Positions 52,479-61,384 of a stretch of DNA of 64,000 bases are shown here, in pieces. Numbering within the stretch: position 1 is the first letter of the stretch; the number at the start of each line of letters is the position of its first letter. Both the position numbers and the translations under genes were made by a program. The notes under the pieces are model-generated. The model saw nothing but the letters and a program-made list of their open reading frames with translations. It had not been told where the DNA came from and searched no databases. This DNA comes from CAVVDY01 sp963815775 (lineage in GTDB: Bacteria > Acidobacteriota > Terriglobia > Terriglobales > Acidobacteriaceae). The stretch is from the NCBI GenBank assembly GCA_963815775.1, contig CAWFIB010000021.1:310001-374000 (forward strand). The letters are read 5' to 3'.

Positions 52479-52766
52479 CTACTGCAGGCGAAAGCGCTCG
52501 GCCATCAGTCGTTGCAGCCGGGGTTTGTACAGAATGTCGTAGGCGAACTCCTTGTCAGGGAACATGGCAAGGGCAGCGCGCTTGGTGTTGGCGACCATCT
52601 CGGCTGCTTCCTCCACGGTGAGATCTTCATCCTGGCTGATGACCGACATCACCATGTTCATCATGATCTGGAGCCGCCGGAGCTTGCGCCGTTCCTCTTC
52701 CTGTTCCTGAAGTTCATTGGGGGTAGGCTGCGGTTTCGATGCCTGGTTGCCGTGTGTTAGCTCCAT
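52479..52766 (-). CDS. Small helical hypothetical protein
   Basis: A 95-aa protein from the ATG at 52766. A charged N-terminal half with ELQEQEEERRKLRRLQIMMNMVMSVI leads into EDLTVEEAAEMVANTKRAALAMFP and YDILYKPRLQRLMAERF. Helical throughout, with no recognised family. The frame is open to 53078 but the added part is antisense to the DUF2007 gene. It sits directly upstream of the preceding conserved gene with a 9-bp gap, so the two probably form an operon. Confidence 0.7.
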   Translation of the reverse strand: MELTHGNQASKPQPTPNELQEQEEERRKLRRLQIMMNMVMSVISQDEDLTVEEAAEMVANTKRAALAMFPDKEFAYDILYKPRLQRLMAERFRLQ

Positions 52767-52980
52767 TGGTCCTCTATGAGATAAAGACCGTGCAGTCAGG
52801 ACGTTTCCGCCCGGCCACAATCGGCTTTCATTACAATTGGATGTTGGACGCCATCTCACCGTTGCGCTGAAGCGTTGGGCCGCATCATACACCGATTCAG
52901 GCAAATTGCATTCGAGAAGTCCGGGAGTGCTCAACGATGGCAATGCGCATCCATGGACAATACCGCAGGAGGGAGGACGC

Positions 52981-53277
52981 ATGGCAGATTCGAAGGAACG
53001 GGATGAGGAGAGAGACATGCAGGAAACAGACGAGGAACTGGTGAAGGTTTTCGATACCGAGCAGGAATCGGAAGCCATGGTGGTTCACGGATTGCTGGAG
53101 GCCAACGGTATTCCCTCGGTGATTGAGAGCCTCGATGCCCCGCAGGACGTGCTGCCCGGAGTGGGAGGCGTAATCGTGCGGGTTCGGGCTGAGCAGGCGG
53201 AAGAGGCAGCCCGGCTGATCGAGGAATCACGCGACCGGGCGGCGGACGACGAAGCTGTCAGCGAGGAACCGGCTTAG
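52981..53277 (+). CDS. DUF2007-type putative signal-transducing protein
   Basis: A 98-aa protein. LVKVFDTEQESEAMVVHGLLEANGIPSVIES and VIVRVRAEQAEEAARLIEE match the DUF2007 fold. An acidic N-terminal 20 residues and an acidic tail flank the domain. GGAGGGAGG at 52968-52976 fixes the ATG at 52981, rather than the open frame from 52837. Its 3' end overlaps the convergent comEC gene by 20 bp. The molecular role of the family is not established. Confidence 0.85.
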   Translation: MADSKERDEERDMQETDEELVKVFDTEQESEAMVVHGLLEANGIPSVIESLDAPQDVLPGVGGVIVRVRAEQAEEAARLIEESRDRAADDEAVSEEPA

Positions 53278-55900
53278 CTGTCACCGTCTTGCCATCCAGG
53301 TAGAACGAAACGGCCCCTGCCAGATCGGTGCGGTACGTGGAAACATGCCTCTCAGCGTACCGCGCCATCACCTCCGGCGAAGGATGCCGGAACGGGTTGT
53401 AAAATCCCGCCGAAACCACCGCGAACTCGGGATGCACGGCTGCCAGAAATGCAGGCGAGCTGGAGGTCCGACTTCCGTGGTGCCCAATCTTGAGCAGGTC
53501 CGCTTGCGGATTCTCATCAATCAGAAGCTTCTCGATGCGGTAGTGTGAATCGCCGACCAGTAAGACGGAGGTTTGCCCATATTGCAGCCGCAGGACCAGC
53601 GACTCGTCGTCTTGTGCGGGATTGCGCGGCTCCCAGCCGGGCTGCGGATTGAGCACCCGAATGTGGACGCCGCCGAAGTCGAACTGGTCACCCGCATGAC
53701 GGGATTTGGAAATAAGGTGGAAGCTTAGGCCAGCTTGCTCGACCCGTTCAAAGTCACGGGTAGGCGAATGGACTCCGTACCAGAACTCGCGCGGACGGAA
53801 GTTGGCGATGATGCTGGGCATGCCTCCGGCGTGATCGGAGTGCGCATGAGAGATGGCTACGGCGTCCAGCCGCCGGATGCCGCGCGACCACAGGTAGGGC
53901 GAGACGACTTCTTCGCCGACATCGAAGTCGGAACGTGAAGCTGCGCTTGGCCCGCCGGAATCCAGAAGCAGCGTTTTTCCTTCAGGCGTGACGATCAGCA
54001 GGGAATCTCCCTGGCCAACATCAATGGCCGTTACTTCCAGCACTCCGGGCTGGAGCTGTGGTTTGGGAGGGAACAACACCAGCGCGAACGCTGCGAATCC
54101 CAGGGCTGCCAGGCCTATTGCCATCGCACCGGCGCGACGGCGAGCTAACAGCAGCGCCAAGGCAATGGCACCCGCAGCCAAGAAGCAGATGACGAGGGTT
54201 GGAGTTGGCACGCGCACGTCGGAGAGGCGAAAGTGGCCGAAGAGCCGCACGGTCCCAGTGAGCAGGTCGAGGGTGTAACCCGTGATGTGTGCGGGCAGCC
54301 ATGCCAGCCACAACGAGACATAGGACAGCGCGACCGCCACGACCGCCGTGGGCATGAGCACTCCTGCCAGCGGGATCACCAGCGCATTGGCGGGCAGCGA
54401 AAGCGTGGTGACGCGGTGAAAGTACCAAGCCATGGGGAGGGTGAGGACGAACTGTATGATCGCGGAACCGATCACGAGTTCGGCCGCCGCGAGCAGGAAC
54501 GATGTTGTTCGTACCGATATGAAGTTGGCGACGGGCTTGCCGACGATCTTCGCCAACTGGGCGCGAAGCAACCGAATATCGGAGCGGAACTGCGCGGCCC
54601 TGGTGGGGAAGCTGTAATCGAAGTTAGGGGAATCGAGATTTCTCAGACCGGTTTGCAGCGGATAGATGGTGCGCCGCAGGACAGGCACTGCAATTCCAGC
54701 GATAGCGATCACCGACAGGAAGGTCAGTTGGAAGCTGGCTTCGAAGAGCGTGCGCGGGTTCGCCAGCAGCATTCCCAGCGCGGCGATGCCCAAGGCGTTG
54801 AGGCCGGCCCGGTCGCGAAACAGGAGTCGAGTGATCAGGTAGATGTTCAGCACGATGGTGGCGCGAACGATGGGGGAGCCGAGGTCGGCGACGAAGGCGT
54901 ATCCCCAGGAGCCGAGAATCGTAAGCACGGTGGCCGCGGTTTCGCCGAATGGAAGCTTGCGCAGCGCCCAGAAGAAGGCGAAGGCCAAAATCCCGACGTT
55001 GATGCCCGAGACAACGAGGATGTGGTAGGTTCCGGTTCGCTGGAAGTCGGTTTTTATGTCGCGTGCAAAGAACGCGCGTCCGCCGATGAGCATGGCCTGC
55101 GTCAGGGTGCCATGCTCTCCGGGCCAGAGGGTCTGGATGTGGGCCAGAATGCTTCTTCGTGCGCGGGCACGCCATAATCCGATGCGGCTGCCTGCAAAGC
55201 CCGGCAGAATTTCAACGTGGCTGGCCTGCGCGGACCCGGTCAGGCGGATGTCTTGCGACGCGAGATATCCAACCAGATCGAGCGCGCCTGGGTTGCCGTA
55301 GTTCCGCGGCATTCGGACCTTGGCCGGCAGGCGCAGCCGTTCGCCAAAGGTGTACACGCGCAGTGGCGATTCGCTGCCGTTCTCTTTGGCTTCGTCTTCT
55401 TCGGATTGCTTGCTGTAAATGGTCAGCCGAATGCCGACGCGGGCATTGCTTGTGTGGTCAGATGTTGCAAGCTCTTCCGATTCGAGATCGACGGATTCCT
55501 GCTTGCCGCCGTAGGGACTGTCGCGCACCAGTCCTTCGCGGATTACGTGTCCCGTGAGTGAGACCTGGCCTTCACCGGTTGCGAAAGCGTGCAAGTCGGG
55601 AGGCGTAGTCTGCGCGGCGTCATAAGCCTGGAGGTAAAAGGCGCCGAGGGCAGCGAGGGCGATTAAAAGCAGAGGATAGGAGAGCTGCGCGTCGCGTTTC
55701 CAAAACAGCGACGCTCCCGCGAGGGCGAAAAGAGAGGCAATCAGCCAGACGAAGGGTGAACGCCAAAGGTAATTGGCAGCGAGGATGCCGCAGGCAAACG
55801 CCAGCGCGGCGACAAAGAGGGGCTCTTGACCGCCACAATACAGCCGGCGCAGGCAGGCGGAGCCCTGAGCGCCGTTCGAAACGGATGAGTTCGACGGCAA
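53258..55900 (-). CDS. comEC: ComEC/Rec2 family DNA-uptake channel protein
   Basis: Large membrane protein (880 aa) proposed to carry DNA across the inner membrane in natural transformation. The N-terminal helices (about residues 30-100) and an OB-like DUF4131 region are followed by the Competence domain (LTQAMLIGGRAFFARDIKTDFQRTGTYHILVVSGINVGI). After a block of helices, a metallo-beta-lactamase domain closes the protein (VTAIDVGQGDSLLIVTPEG, ISHAHSDHAGGMPSI, LKIGHHGSRTSSS). All three are intact, so transformation is possible, but no other com gene is here. Confidence 0.94.
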   Translation of the reverse strand: MPSNSSVSNGAQGSACLRRLYCGGQEPLFVAALAFACGILAANYLWRSPFVWLIASLFALAGASLFWKRDAQLSYPLLLIALAALGAFYLQAYDAAQTTPPDLHAFATGEGQVSLTGHVIREGLVRDSPYGGKQESVDLESEELATSDHTSNARVGIRLTIYSKQSEEDEAKENGSESPLRVYTFGERLRLPAKVRMPRNYGNPGALDLVGYLASQDIRLTGSAQASHVEILPGFAGSRIGLWRARARRSILAHIQTLWPGEHGTLTQAMLIGGRAFFARDIKTDFQRTGTYHILVVSGINVGILAFAFFWALRKLPFGETAATVLTILGSWGYAFVADLGSPIVRATIVLNIYLITRLLFRDRAGLNALGIAALGMLLANPRTLFEASFQLTFLSVIAIAGIAVPVLRRTIYPLQTGLRNLDSPNFDYSFPTRAAQFRSDIRLLRAQLAKIVGKPVANFISVRTTSFLLAAAELVIGSAIIQFVLTLPMAWYFHRVTTLSLPANALVIPLAGVLMPTAVVAVALSYVSLWLAWLPAHITGYTLDLLTGTVRLFGHFRLSDVRVPTPTLVICFLAAGAIALALLLARRRAGAMAIGLAALGFAAFALVLFPPKPQLQPGVLEVTAIDVGQGDSLLIVTPEGKTLLLDSGGPSAASRSDFDVGEEVVSPYLWSRGIRRLDAVAISHAHSDHAGGMPSIIANFRPREFWYGVHSPTRDFERVEQAGLSFHLISKSRHAGDQFDFGGVHIRVLNPQPGWEPRNPAQDDESLVLRLQYGQTSVLLVGDSHYRIEKLLIDENPQADLLKIGHHGSRTSSSPAFLAAVHPEFAVVSAGFYNPFRHPSPEVMARYAERHVSTYRTDLAGAVSFYLDGKTVTAKPVPR

Positions 55901-55951
55901 TCCTCAACAGTCTGCTAGGAGCGTGGGCGTGCGCGACCCTTCGCGAGACTC

Positions 55952-56245
55952 CTACAGGCGGTCCAGGTCTTCGGCACCAATGCCGGGCGACCAGGGCCAC
56001 ATTTCATATTGCGCGAGGCCGAACCGGATGTACGGGTCGTTCTCGCGGATGCTGTCGAGGGTCTGTTGCGCTTCGTTATCGGGAACTCGCAGCAGCAGCG
56101 CTCCACCAAAGCGGGGAACCAGCGGGCCTGAGACCAGCAGAAGCCCTTCCTGCTTCAGCCCCCGCAAGTAGGCGCGGTGCGAGTCGGTGTGTTTGAGGAC
56201 TTCTTCCAGCGGCTTGCGATAGCGAATGATAGCGAGCGCGTACAT
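55952..56245 (-). CDS. YciI-like protein
   Basis: A 97-aa dimeric alpha/beta-barrel protein: MYALAIIRYRKPLEEVLKHT, DSHRAYLRGLKQEGLLLVSGPL, and the C-terminal VPDNEAQQTLDSIRENDPYIRFGLAQYEMWPW. The conserved histidine of YciI is in the first helix (HTDSHRAYL) and the acidic residue in the ENDPY part. Biochemical role unclear. It is 18 bp after the RNA methyltransferase gene on the same strand. Confidence 0.88.
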   Translation of the reverse strand: MYALAIIRYRKPLEEVLKHTDSHRAYLRGLKQEGLLLVSGPLVPRFGGALLLRVPDNEAQQTLDSIRENDPYIRFGLAQYEMWPWSPGIGAEDLDRL

Positions 56246-56263
56246 AAGATGTGGCAGGCTGAA

Positions 56264-57598
56264 TCAACGCGCGAGGTGCAGGACCGTCTCCATGTGGGCC
56301 GTTTGCGGGAACAGGTCGACCAGGTGCGCTTGTTCCACCCTGAAACCCGATTCTAGCAGCAGGCGCAAGTCGCGGGCCAGGGTTGCCGGATCACATGAGA
56401 CATACGTCACACGCGGCACGGACATACGTCCCAGGGCGCGTGCGGTCTTTTCGCCCAGCCCGGCACGCGGAGGATCGACGATGACGAAATCCGGCGCGAG
56501 TTTCGGGCCTCTTTCGGTGAGGAAGGCTTCGGTGGTAGCGCGGATGGGTTTTACGTTGGGCGAAGCGTTGTGGCGCAGGTCGGCAAAGGAATGGGGAGCG
56601 GCTTCGACCGCGAGCACCTGATCGAAGCGCAGCGCCAGTGCCAGGGAGAAGAGGCCGGCCCCGGCATACAGATCCAGCGCGGCGCGCCCTTTGTGGTCAG
56701 CTACAGCAACCCGTGCCAGCTCTTCGACGAGAAATCGGTTGGTTTGGAAGAATGATCCGGCACTTACGCGAAACTCGTGATCGGCAACCCGGTACTGAAG
56801 GGAACTGGCGCCGATCGCCTGTCCCGGTTCAGAATGCACCGAGCTCAAAGGCGCAAACTGGCGAGAGTCGTCTTCCACCGGCGAGGTGGCGAAGACCACG
56901 ATACTGGCAATCGGAGGCAGAAGTTGGTGCAGCTCAGCAGCGAATGGCTGGCACTCGTTCGCGCTGTCTGCGGGACGCACATACAGCTCGATCAGCATTT
57001 GCTGATCGTCATGGTTGGCGAAGAATTGAATTCCGTGCACCGATTGCGGGAGCTTGCCATCGTTTCCGAGCGCCGACACGGCGGCAATGGCTTGGTTGAT
57101 CAGAGGTGAACTGATGGGACACTGCTCCACTGGAAGCATCTGGTGCGATCCATAGCGGTGATAGCCAAGCTGAAACTTGGGGGCTTGCTGCACATGCATG
57201 CGGGTGCGATTGCGATAGTGCCAGGGCTCACCTCGGTGAATACTGATCTGGCTTTGCAGTTCCAGCTTCGCCGTGCGGCGCAGGGTCTCGCGCAGAATCT
57301 CAGCCTTGTAGTGAAGCTGGGCATCGTAGGCGATGTGCTGGTACTGGCAGCCGCCGCAACTTTCGAAGTACGGGCAGTCCGGTGGAATGCGCTCGGCTGA
57401 GGGCGTGATAATTTGGTTCGGCCGAGCACGAGCGAATCCGGGACGCGCCTCCGTCAGCGTCGCCTCAACTATTTCGCCGGGAACGACGAATGGAAGGAAG
57501 ACGGTTTTGCCGGGACCCTTGTCATCGGCGGGAAGGCGGGCGAGTCCGTCGCCGCCATAGACGAGTTTTTCGATGTGAAGTTCCAAGGTGGGAGGCAT
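56264..57598 (-). CDS. RlmD/RumA-type 23S rRNA (uracil-5)-methyltransferase
   Basis: SAM-dependent tRNA/rRNA m5U methyltransferase (444 aa). An N-terminal TRAM domain (LEKLVYGGDGLARL type start, here IEKLVYGGDGLAR) precedes an iron-sulfur motif C-x5-C-x2-C (CPYFESCGGCQYQH). The SAM site has ALDLYAGAGLFSLALA. The catalytic nucleophile is the cysteine in YVSCDPATLARDL, and the base is in PQTAHMETVLHL. The target may be U1939, U747 or tRNA; the sequence does not decide. The gene continues into the thioesterase, YciI and RNA-modification cluster on the minus strand. Confidence 0.9.
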   Translation of the reverse strand: MPPTLELHIEKLVYGGDGLARLPADDKGPGKTVFLPFVVPGEIVEATLTEARPGFARARPNQIITPSAERIPPDCPYFESCGGCQYQHIAYDAQLHYKAEILRETLRRTAKLELQSQISIHRGEPWHYRNRTRMHVQQAPKFQLGYHRYGSHQMLPVEQCPISSPLINQAIAAVSALGNDGKLPQSVHGIQFFANHDDQQMLIELYVRPADSANECQPFAAELHQLLPPIASIVVFATSPVEDDSRQFAPLSSVHSEPGQAIGASSLQYRVADHEFRVSAGSFFQTNRFLVEELARVAVADHKGRAALDLYAGAGLFSLALALRFDQVLAVEAAPHSFADLRHNASPNVKPIRATTEAFLTERGPKLAPDFVIVDPPRAGLGEKTARALGRMSVPRVTYVSCDPATLARDLRLLLESGFRVEQAHLVDLFPQTAHMETVLHLAR

Positions 57599-57600
57599 CC

Positions 57601-58050
57601 TCAGCCGATCTCGGCGTTGAGGGGGACGTTAGCGGTCACGAGGTGGGCCTTGGCACGCTGCTGAAGCTCGGCGCTGAGGGCCACGCTCTTTCCCTGGTCG
57701 AGGCTGGCCTGCACGGCGACGCAATCGGAGGTCGCCACCATCTTGCCGGAGACGTCGTTGTACATCTGGTGCAGGAAACGAAAGTACTTTTCACCGACGG
57801 CCAGAAAGCCGCTCTTGATCACCACCAGCTCGCCACCGCGCAGCTCCTCGAGGAACTGATAGTTCTGGCGCACGATGGCGATGCGCAGGTTCTTCTCCCG
57901 CATGGACGCCGGCGTAAGCCCGATGGCGTGCAGCAGAAACCATGTCGCCTGGTCGAAGCGCGACACGTAGATGCGCGAGTTCATGTGGCTGGTGAAGTCG
58001 TACTCCGAAGCCAGCACCGCGCCTTTGAATGTGTGTACCCAGTCGGACAT
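57601..58050 (-). CDS. Hot-dog fold acyl-CoA thioesterase-like protein
   Basis: A 149-aa protein of the YbgC/4HBT class: YDFTSHMNSRIYVSRFDQATWFLLHAIGLTP near residue 15 carries the Asp/Asn of the family, then NLRIAIVRQNYQFLEELRGGELVVIKS and YFRFLHQMYN. It would hydrolyse acyl-CoA or hydroxybenzoyl-CoA. The ATG at 58050 (MSDWVHTF) is chosen; the open frame further upstream is coded by the heptamer repeat at 58061-58088 and is unlikely to be translated. The methyltransferase gene follows after 2 bp. Confidence 0.82.
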   Translation of the reverse strand: MSDWVHTFKGAVLASEYDFTSHMNSRIYVSRFDQATWFLLHAIGLTPASMREKNLRIAIVRQNYQFLEELRGGELVVIKSGFLAVGEKYFRFLHQMYNDVSGKMVATSDCVAVQASLDQGKSVALSAELQQRAKAHLVTANVPLNAEIG

Positions 58051-58060
58051 AGAAGTTGTC

Positions 58061-58168
58061 AGTTTCGAGTTTCCAGTTTCGAGTTTCAAGCTGATGGTGG
58101 CTTGCTTCACCGCGCAGCAGGGAATCTACAGCTTCAGCTCGAAACTTGAAACTCGCAACTTGAAACTT
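58061..58168. repeat. Heptamer-phased palindrome (AGTTTCN type)
   Basis: Left arm at 58061-58088 is AGTTTCG, AGTTTCC, AGTTTCG, AGTTTCA. The right arm at 58141-58168 is GAAACTT, GAAACTC, GCAACTT, GAAACTT. The loop is 52 bases. The right arm overlaps the 3' end of the hydrolase gene. Confidence 0.75.
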
Positions 58169-58955
58169 TCCTCACAAACCGATCTACAGCCGCTAGCGTC
58201 CGCTCCCGCTGATCGCGATGGGGCGAATGTTTACAATCGGCAAGCATAACAATTTCCGTGCCGGGAAGGCGACTGCGAATTGCGTCCAGCTGCGCGCGGG
58301 TGCCGTATTCGTCGTGCTCGCCCTGAATGCATAGGATGGGGCAGCAGATCGCATCGAGGTAGGACTCGATGTTCCAGGGGCGAAATTCGGGATCGAGCCA
58401 GATGTCGTTCCATCCCCAGAAGGTCTCGTCGACGTGGGCGTGATACCTGGAGAGCTTGTCGCGAAAGTCTGTGGTTTGGAAGTTGATCTTGGCGGCAGCG
58501 ATGCTTGCGACGCTGAGGTCTTCGACGAAAACGTGCGGCGCTTCGAGAATCAGCGCCAGCGGGGACACAGGAAAGGTGCCGGCATAGATCAGGGCAATGG
58601 ATCCGCCGTCGCTGTGGCCGAATAGAATCGGCCGCTCGATGCCCAACGTCTTCAGCAACTCAGGTAAAACGACTTGCGCCTCGTGATGCATGAAGCTGAC
58701 AGGCCGCTTTTCCAGCAGCCGGTCGGAGTTGCCGTGTCCATAGCGCGAATAGGCCAGCACCCCACAGCCGGTGCGCTCGGCCAGTCGCTGCGGGAAGTCC
58801 TTCCACAGCGCGATTGAGCCCAGCCCTTCGTGCAGCATGACGATGGGTGGCAGGCCGGTGCTGCGTGGTTCGATCCATAGCGTCTCCAGGCGCTTGCTGT
58901 CGATGGTGACAAACGCGCGCTTCTCCGTGGCCGGTTGGACGGGAACAGATTCCAT
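58134..58955 (-). CDS. Alpha/beta hydrolase
   Basis: A 273-aa alpha/beta hydrolase. The oxyanion region is VMLHEGLGSIALWKDFPQRLA, the nucleophile elbow is FGHSDGGSIALIYAG (Ser at about 115), the acid is in CIQGEHDEYGTRAQLD and the base histidine in ADCKHSPHRDQR. It lacks a signal peptide. The last dozen residues (VSSCEFQVSS) are encoded by an arm of the heptamer palindrome, so they are probably not part of the functional fold. Substrate unknown. Confidence 0.88.
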   Translation of the reverse strand: MESVPVQPATEKRAFVTIDSKRLETLWIEPRSTGLPPIVMLHEGLGSIALWKDFPQRLAERTGCGVLAYSRYGHGNSDRLLEKRPVSFMHHEAQVVLPELLKTLGIERPILFGHSDGGSIALIYAGTFPVSPLALILEAPHVFVEDLSVASIAAAKINFQTTDFRDKLSRYHAHVDETFWGWNDIWLDPEFRPWNIESYLDAICCPILCIQGEHDEYGTRAQLDAIRSRLPGTEIVMLADCKHSPHRDQRERTLAAVDRFVRKVSSCEFQVSS

Positions 58956-59029
58956 GCTTGCGATGCTCCGAAAGTATCTCGCTGTTTAGAATACTTGCAG
59001 GCGCCGAAAACCAGCCAGGAGCGAACTCT

Positions 59030-60037
59030 ATTCGTACCTTCAACCTATGCCTGATCGGGTTTGGCAATGTGGGCCGAAGCCTGGTGGGGCTTCTCCACCG
59101 GAAAGCCGTCGACATGCGTGAACGGCACGGCATCGCCTACCGGATCACCGGCGTGGCCACGCGCCGCCTGGGATGGCTGGTGGCGGAGGAGGGATTTACC
59201 ACTGACAGGCTGCTGAGTGGCGACTATTCGGAGGCGCAGAGGGTTGATGGCTTCGAGCAGTGGTTGGCCGCGGCGAAGCCCCAGGCGCTGTTCGAGGCCA
59301 GCTCGCTGAATGCCGAGACCGGCGAGCCAGCCATTACATACATCCGCGCGGCGCTGGAGGCGGGGGCGCACGCGATCAGCGCCAACAAAGGGCCAGTGGT
59401 GTATGCACAGCGCGAGCTGACGCAACTTGCACAGGCGCGCGGGCTGCATTTCTTTCATGAATCGGCGATGATGGATGGAGCGCCGGTGTTCTCACTGTTT
59501 CGCGAGACCCTGCCCGTCATCGAGTTGCGCGGCTTCCGCGGGGTGCTGAACTCGACCTCCAACGTGATTCTGGGATGCATGGAGTCGGGCATGAGCTTTG
59601 ACGATGCCGTGCGCGAGGCACAACGGATTGGGATTGCAGAAACCGATCCCAGCAACGACATCGACGGCATCGATGCGGCAGTCAAAGTGATTGGGCTGGC
59701 GAACGTGTTGATGGGCGGGAACCTCAGGATGTCCGACGTAACCCGACAGGGGATTCGTGGTCTCACCGCTGCGCACTTGCGCGAAGCGCGGGAAAACGGC
59801 GAAGCTTGGAAGCTGATAAGCCATGCGAAGCGGGAGAGCGACGGCAGTATTTCTGCTTCCGTAGGGCCGGAACGCATTGGGCCGGAGGATCCAATGTATT
59901 CGGTTCGTGGCGCGTCTTTGTCGGTCGCATTCGAGACAGACGTTTTCGAGCTGATCGTCAGCGAGCGCGATCCGGGGCCGGAAGCAACGGCTTACGGCAT
60001 GTTGTGTGATTTCATCAACGCAGTCAGGAGTGCCTAA
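59030..60037 (+). CDS. Homoserine dehydrogenase-like protein
   Basis: NAD(P)-dependent oxidoreductase-like protein of about 335 aa with a Rossmann domain (LCLIGFGNVGRSLVGLL near the N terminus) and the homoserine dehydrogenase catalytic part (GAHAISANKGPVVYA, FHESAMMDGAPVFSLF, LNSTSNVILGCMESG, ETDPSNDIDGIDAAVK). Homologues begin close to RTFNLCLIGFGNVG. The only codon with a ribosome site there is an ATT at 59030, seven to eight bases after AGGAG. A TTG at 58958 is the nearest ordinary start, but it has no ribosome site and lies 2 bp from the divergent hydrolase gene. Confidence 0.85.
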   Translation: MRTFNLCLIGFGNVGRSLVGLLHRKAVDMRERHGIAYRITGVATRRLGWLVAEEGFTTDRLLSGDYSEAQRVDGFEQWLAAAKPQALFEASSLNAETGEPAITYIRAALEAGAHAISANKGPVVYAQRELTQLAQARGLHFFHESAMMDGAPVFSLFRETLPVIELRGFRGVLNSTSNVILGCMESGMSFDDAVREAQRIGIAETDPSNDIDGIDAAVKVIGLANVLMGGNLRMSDVTRQGIRGLTAAHLREARENGEAWKLISHAKRESDGSISASVGPERIGPEDPMYSVRGASLSVAFETDVFELIVSERDPGPEATAYGMLCDFINAVRSA

Positions 60038-60038
60038 C

Positions 60039-61313
60039 GTGTCTTCTCTTGGTCGGTCCGCAGTCGTCTCGAAGTTTGATGTTGAATGGGCCCGCGAGCA
60101 GTTTCCGGCGTTGCGCCAGACGGTCAACGGCCAGCCGGCGGTATTCTTCGATGCCCCCGGTGGAACCCAGGTGCCGCAGCGGGTGATCGATGCCATGGGC
60201 TACTACCTGGCCACCTCGAACGCCAATACGCATGGTGCGTTTCTCACCAGCGACCGCACCGACGAGATCTATGCGGGCGCGCACGCCGCCATGGCGGACT
60301 TCTTCAACTGCGATTCCGACGAAGTAGTATTCGGCGCCAACATGACGTCGCTGACCTTCGCCTTGAGCCGCTCGATTGGACGCGAGCTGAAGAGTGGTGA
60401 CGAATTGCTGGTGACCGTGCTCGACCATGACGCGAACGTGTCGCCCTGGGTGGCTCTGGAAGAGCGCGGGGCGAAGGTGCGCACGGCCGACATCAAGCCC
60501 GCCGACTGTACGCTCGATATGTTCGATTTGCAGGCCAAGGTGCGCCGCACTACGCGGCTGGTGGCGGTCGGCTATGCGGCAAACGCGGTGGGAACGATCA
60601 ATGATGTCGCCGAAGTCGTGAGGCTGGCGCACGATGTGGGAGCGATGGCGTTTATCGATGCGGTGCACTACGCTCCGCATGGCCTGATTGACGTTCGCGC
60701 ACTCGATTGCGACTTTCTCGTCTGCTCCAGCTATAAGTTCTTCGGCCCGCACCTGGGCGTTTTGTACGGAAAGCGTGAACACCTGCAGCGCTTCCGGCCA
60801 TACAAGTTGCGCGCCTGCACCGAGCAGCTCCCCGACCGCTGGGAAAGCGGCACACAGAACCACGAGGGCATGGCTGGGGTGATGGCGGCGATCGAATATC
60901 TGGCCGATCTTGGCCGGCATCACGCTCCCGAAGCGAGGGGGCGTCGCGAGGCGCTTGCCGCGGCCCACGAGGTCATATCGCAATACGAACGAGAGCTGTG
61001 CGGGAAGCTGATCACGGGCCTGCTCGAGATTCCTGGCCTGACGTTCTATGGGATCAAGGACGCGGCGAAGTTTAATCAGCGGACTCCAACGGTCGCGGTT
61101 CGGATGGAGGGGTACACGCCGCGAGAGCTGGCGGCGCACCTGGGCGAGCGCGGCATCTTTACCTGGGACGGAAACTATTATGCAATCGATCTGGCGGAGC
61201 GGCTCGGAGTCCAAGCAAGCGGCGGCATGCTACGCATTGGGCTGGCGCATTACAACACGGCGGAAGAAGTGGACCGGCTGCTGGCTGAGCTGCGGGCGCT
61301 GCCCCAGCGCTGA
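60039..61313 (+). CDS. Cysteine desulfurase-like PLP protein
   Basis: Class V aminotransferase-fold protein (424 aa) of the cysteine desulfurase-like family. FFDAPGGTQVPQRVIDAMGYYLATSNANTHGAF opens it. PLP contacts are in TVLDHDANVSPW and FIDAVHYAPHG, and the PLP lysine in CSSYKFFGPHLGVLYG. GTG at 60039 is preceded by AGGAG at 60026-60030, inside the end of the upstream gene. These proteins may desulfurate cysteine or act on other substrates, and the chemistry cannot be assigned from sequence. It follows the homoserine dehydrogenase-like gene by 1 bp. Confidence 0.88.
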   Translation: MSSLGRSAVVSKFDVEWAREQFPALRQTVNGQPAVFFDAPGGTQVPQRVIDAMGYYLATSNANTHGAFLTSDRTDEIYAGAHAAMADFFNCDSDEVVFGANMTSLTFALSRSIGRELKSGDELLVTVLDHDANVSPWVALEERGAKVRTADIKPADCTLDMFDLQAKVRRTTRLVAVGYAANAVGTINDVAEVVRLAHDVGAMAFIDAVHYAPHGLIDVRALDCDFLVCSSYKFFGPHLGVLYGKREHLQRFRPYKLRACTEQLPDRWESGTQNHEGMAGVMAAIEYLADLGRHHAPEARGRREALAAAHEVISQYERELCGKLITGLLEIPGLTFYGIKDAAKFNQRTPTVAVRMEGYTPRELAAHLGERGIFTWDGNYYAIDLAERLGVQASGGMLRIGLAHYNTAEEVDRLLAELRALPQR

Positions 61314-61350
61314 CAAAAATTCCTCAGGTGGATTCTCCGCCGGGTCGCGC

Positions 61351-61356
61351 TATAAT
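61351..61356 (+). promoter_or_regulatory. Possible -10 element before the DUF1175 gene
   Basis: A perfect TATAAT 29 bases before the ATG. No good -35 match is found at the right distance. Confidence 0.3.
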
Positions 61357-61384
61357 CCGCTCACTCGCGGAGGGCAACTTTTCG

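Noticed and set aside
54233..55177. 314-codon plus-strand frame inside comEC
   Set aside because: Low-complexity, highly charged translation opposite a well-supported membrane protein; no start signal.
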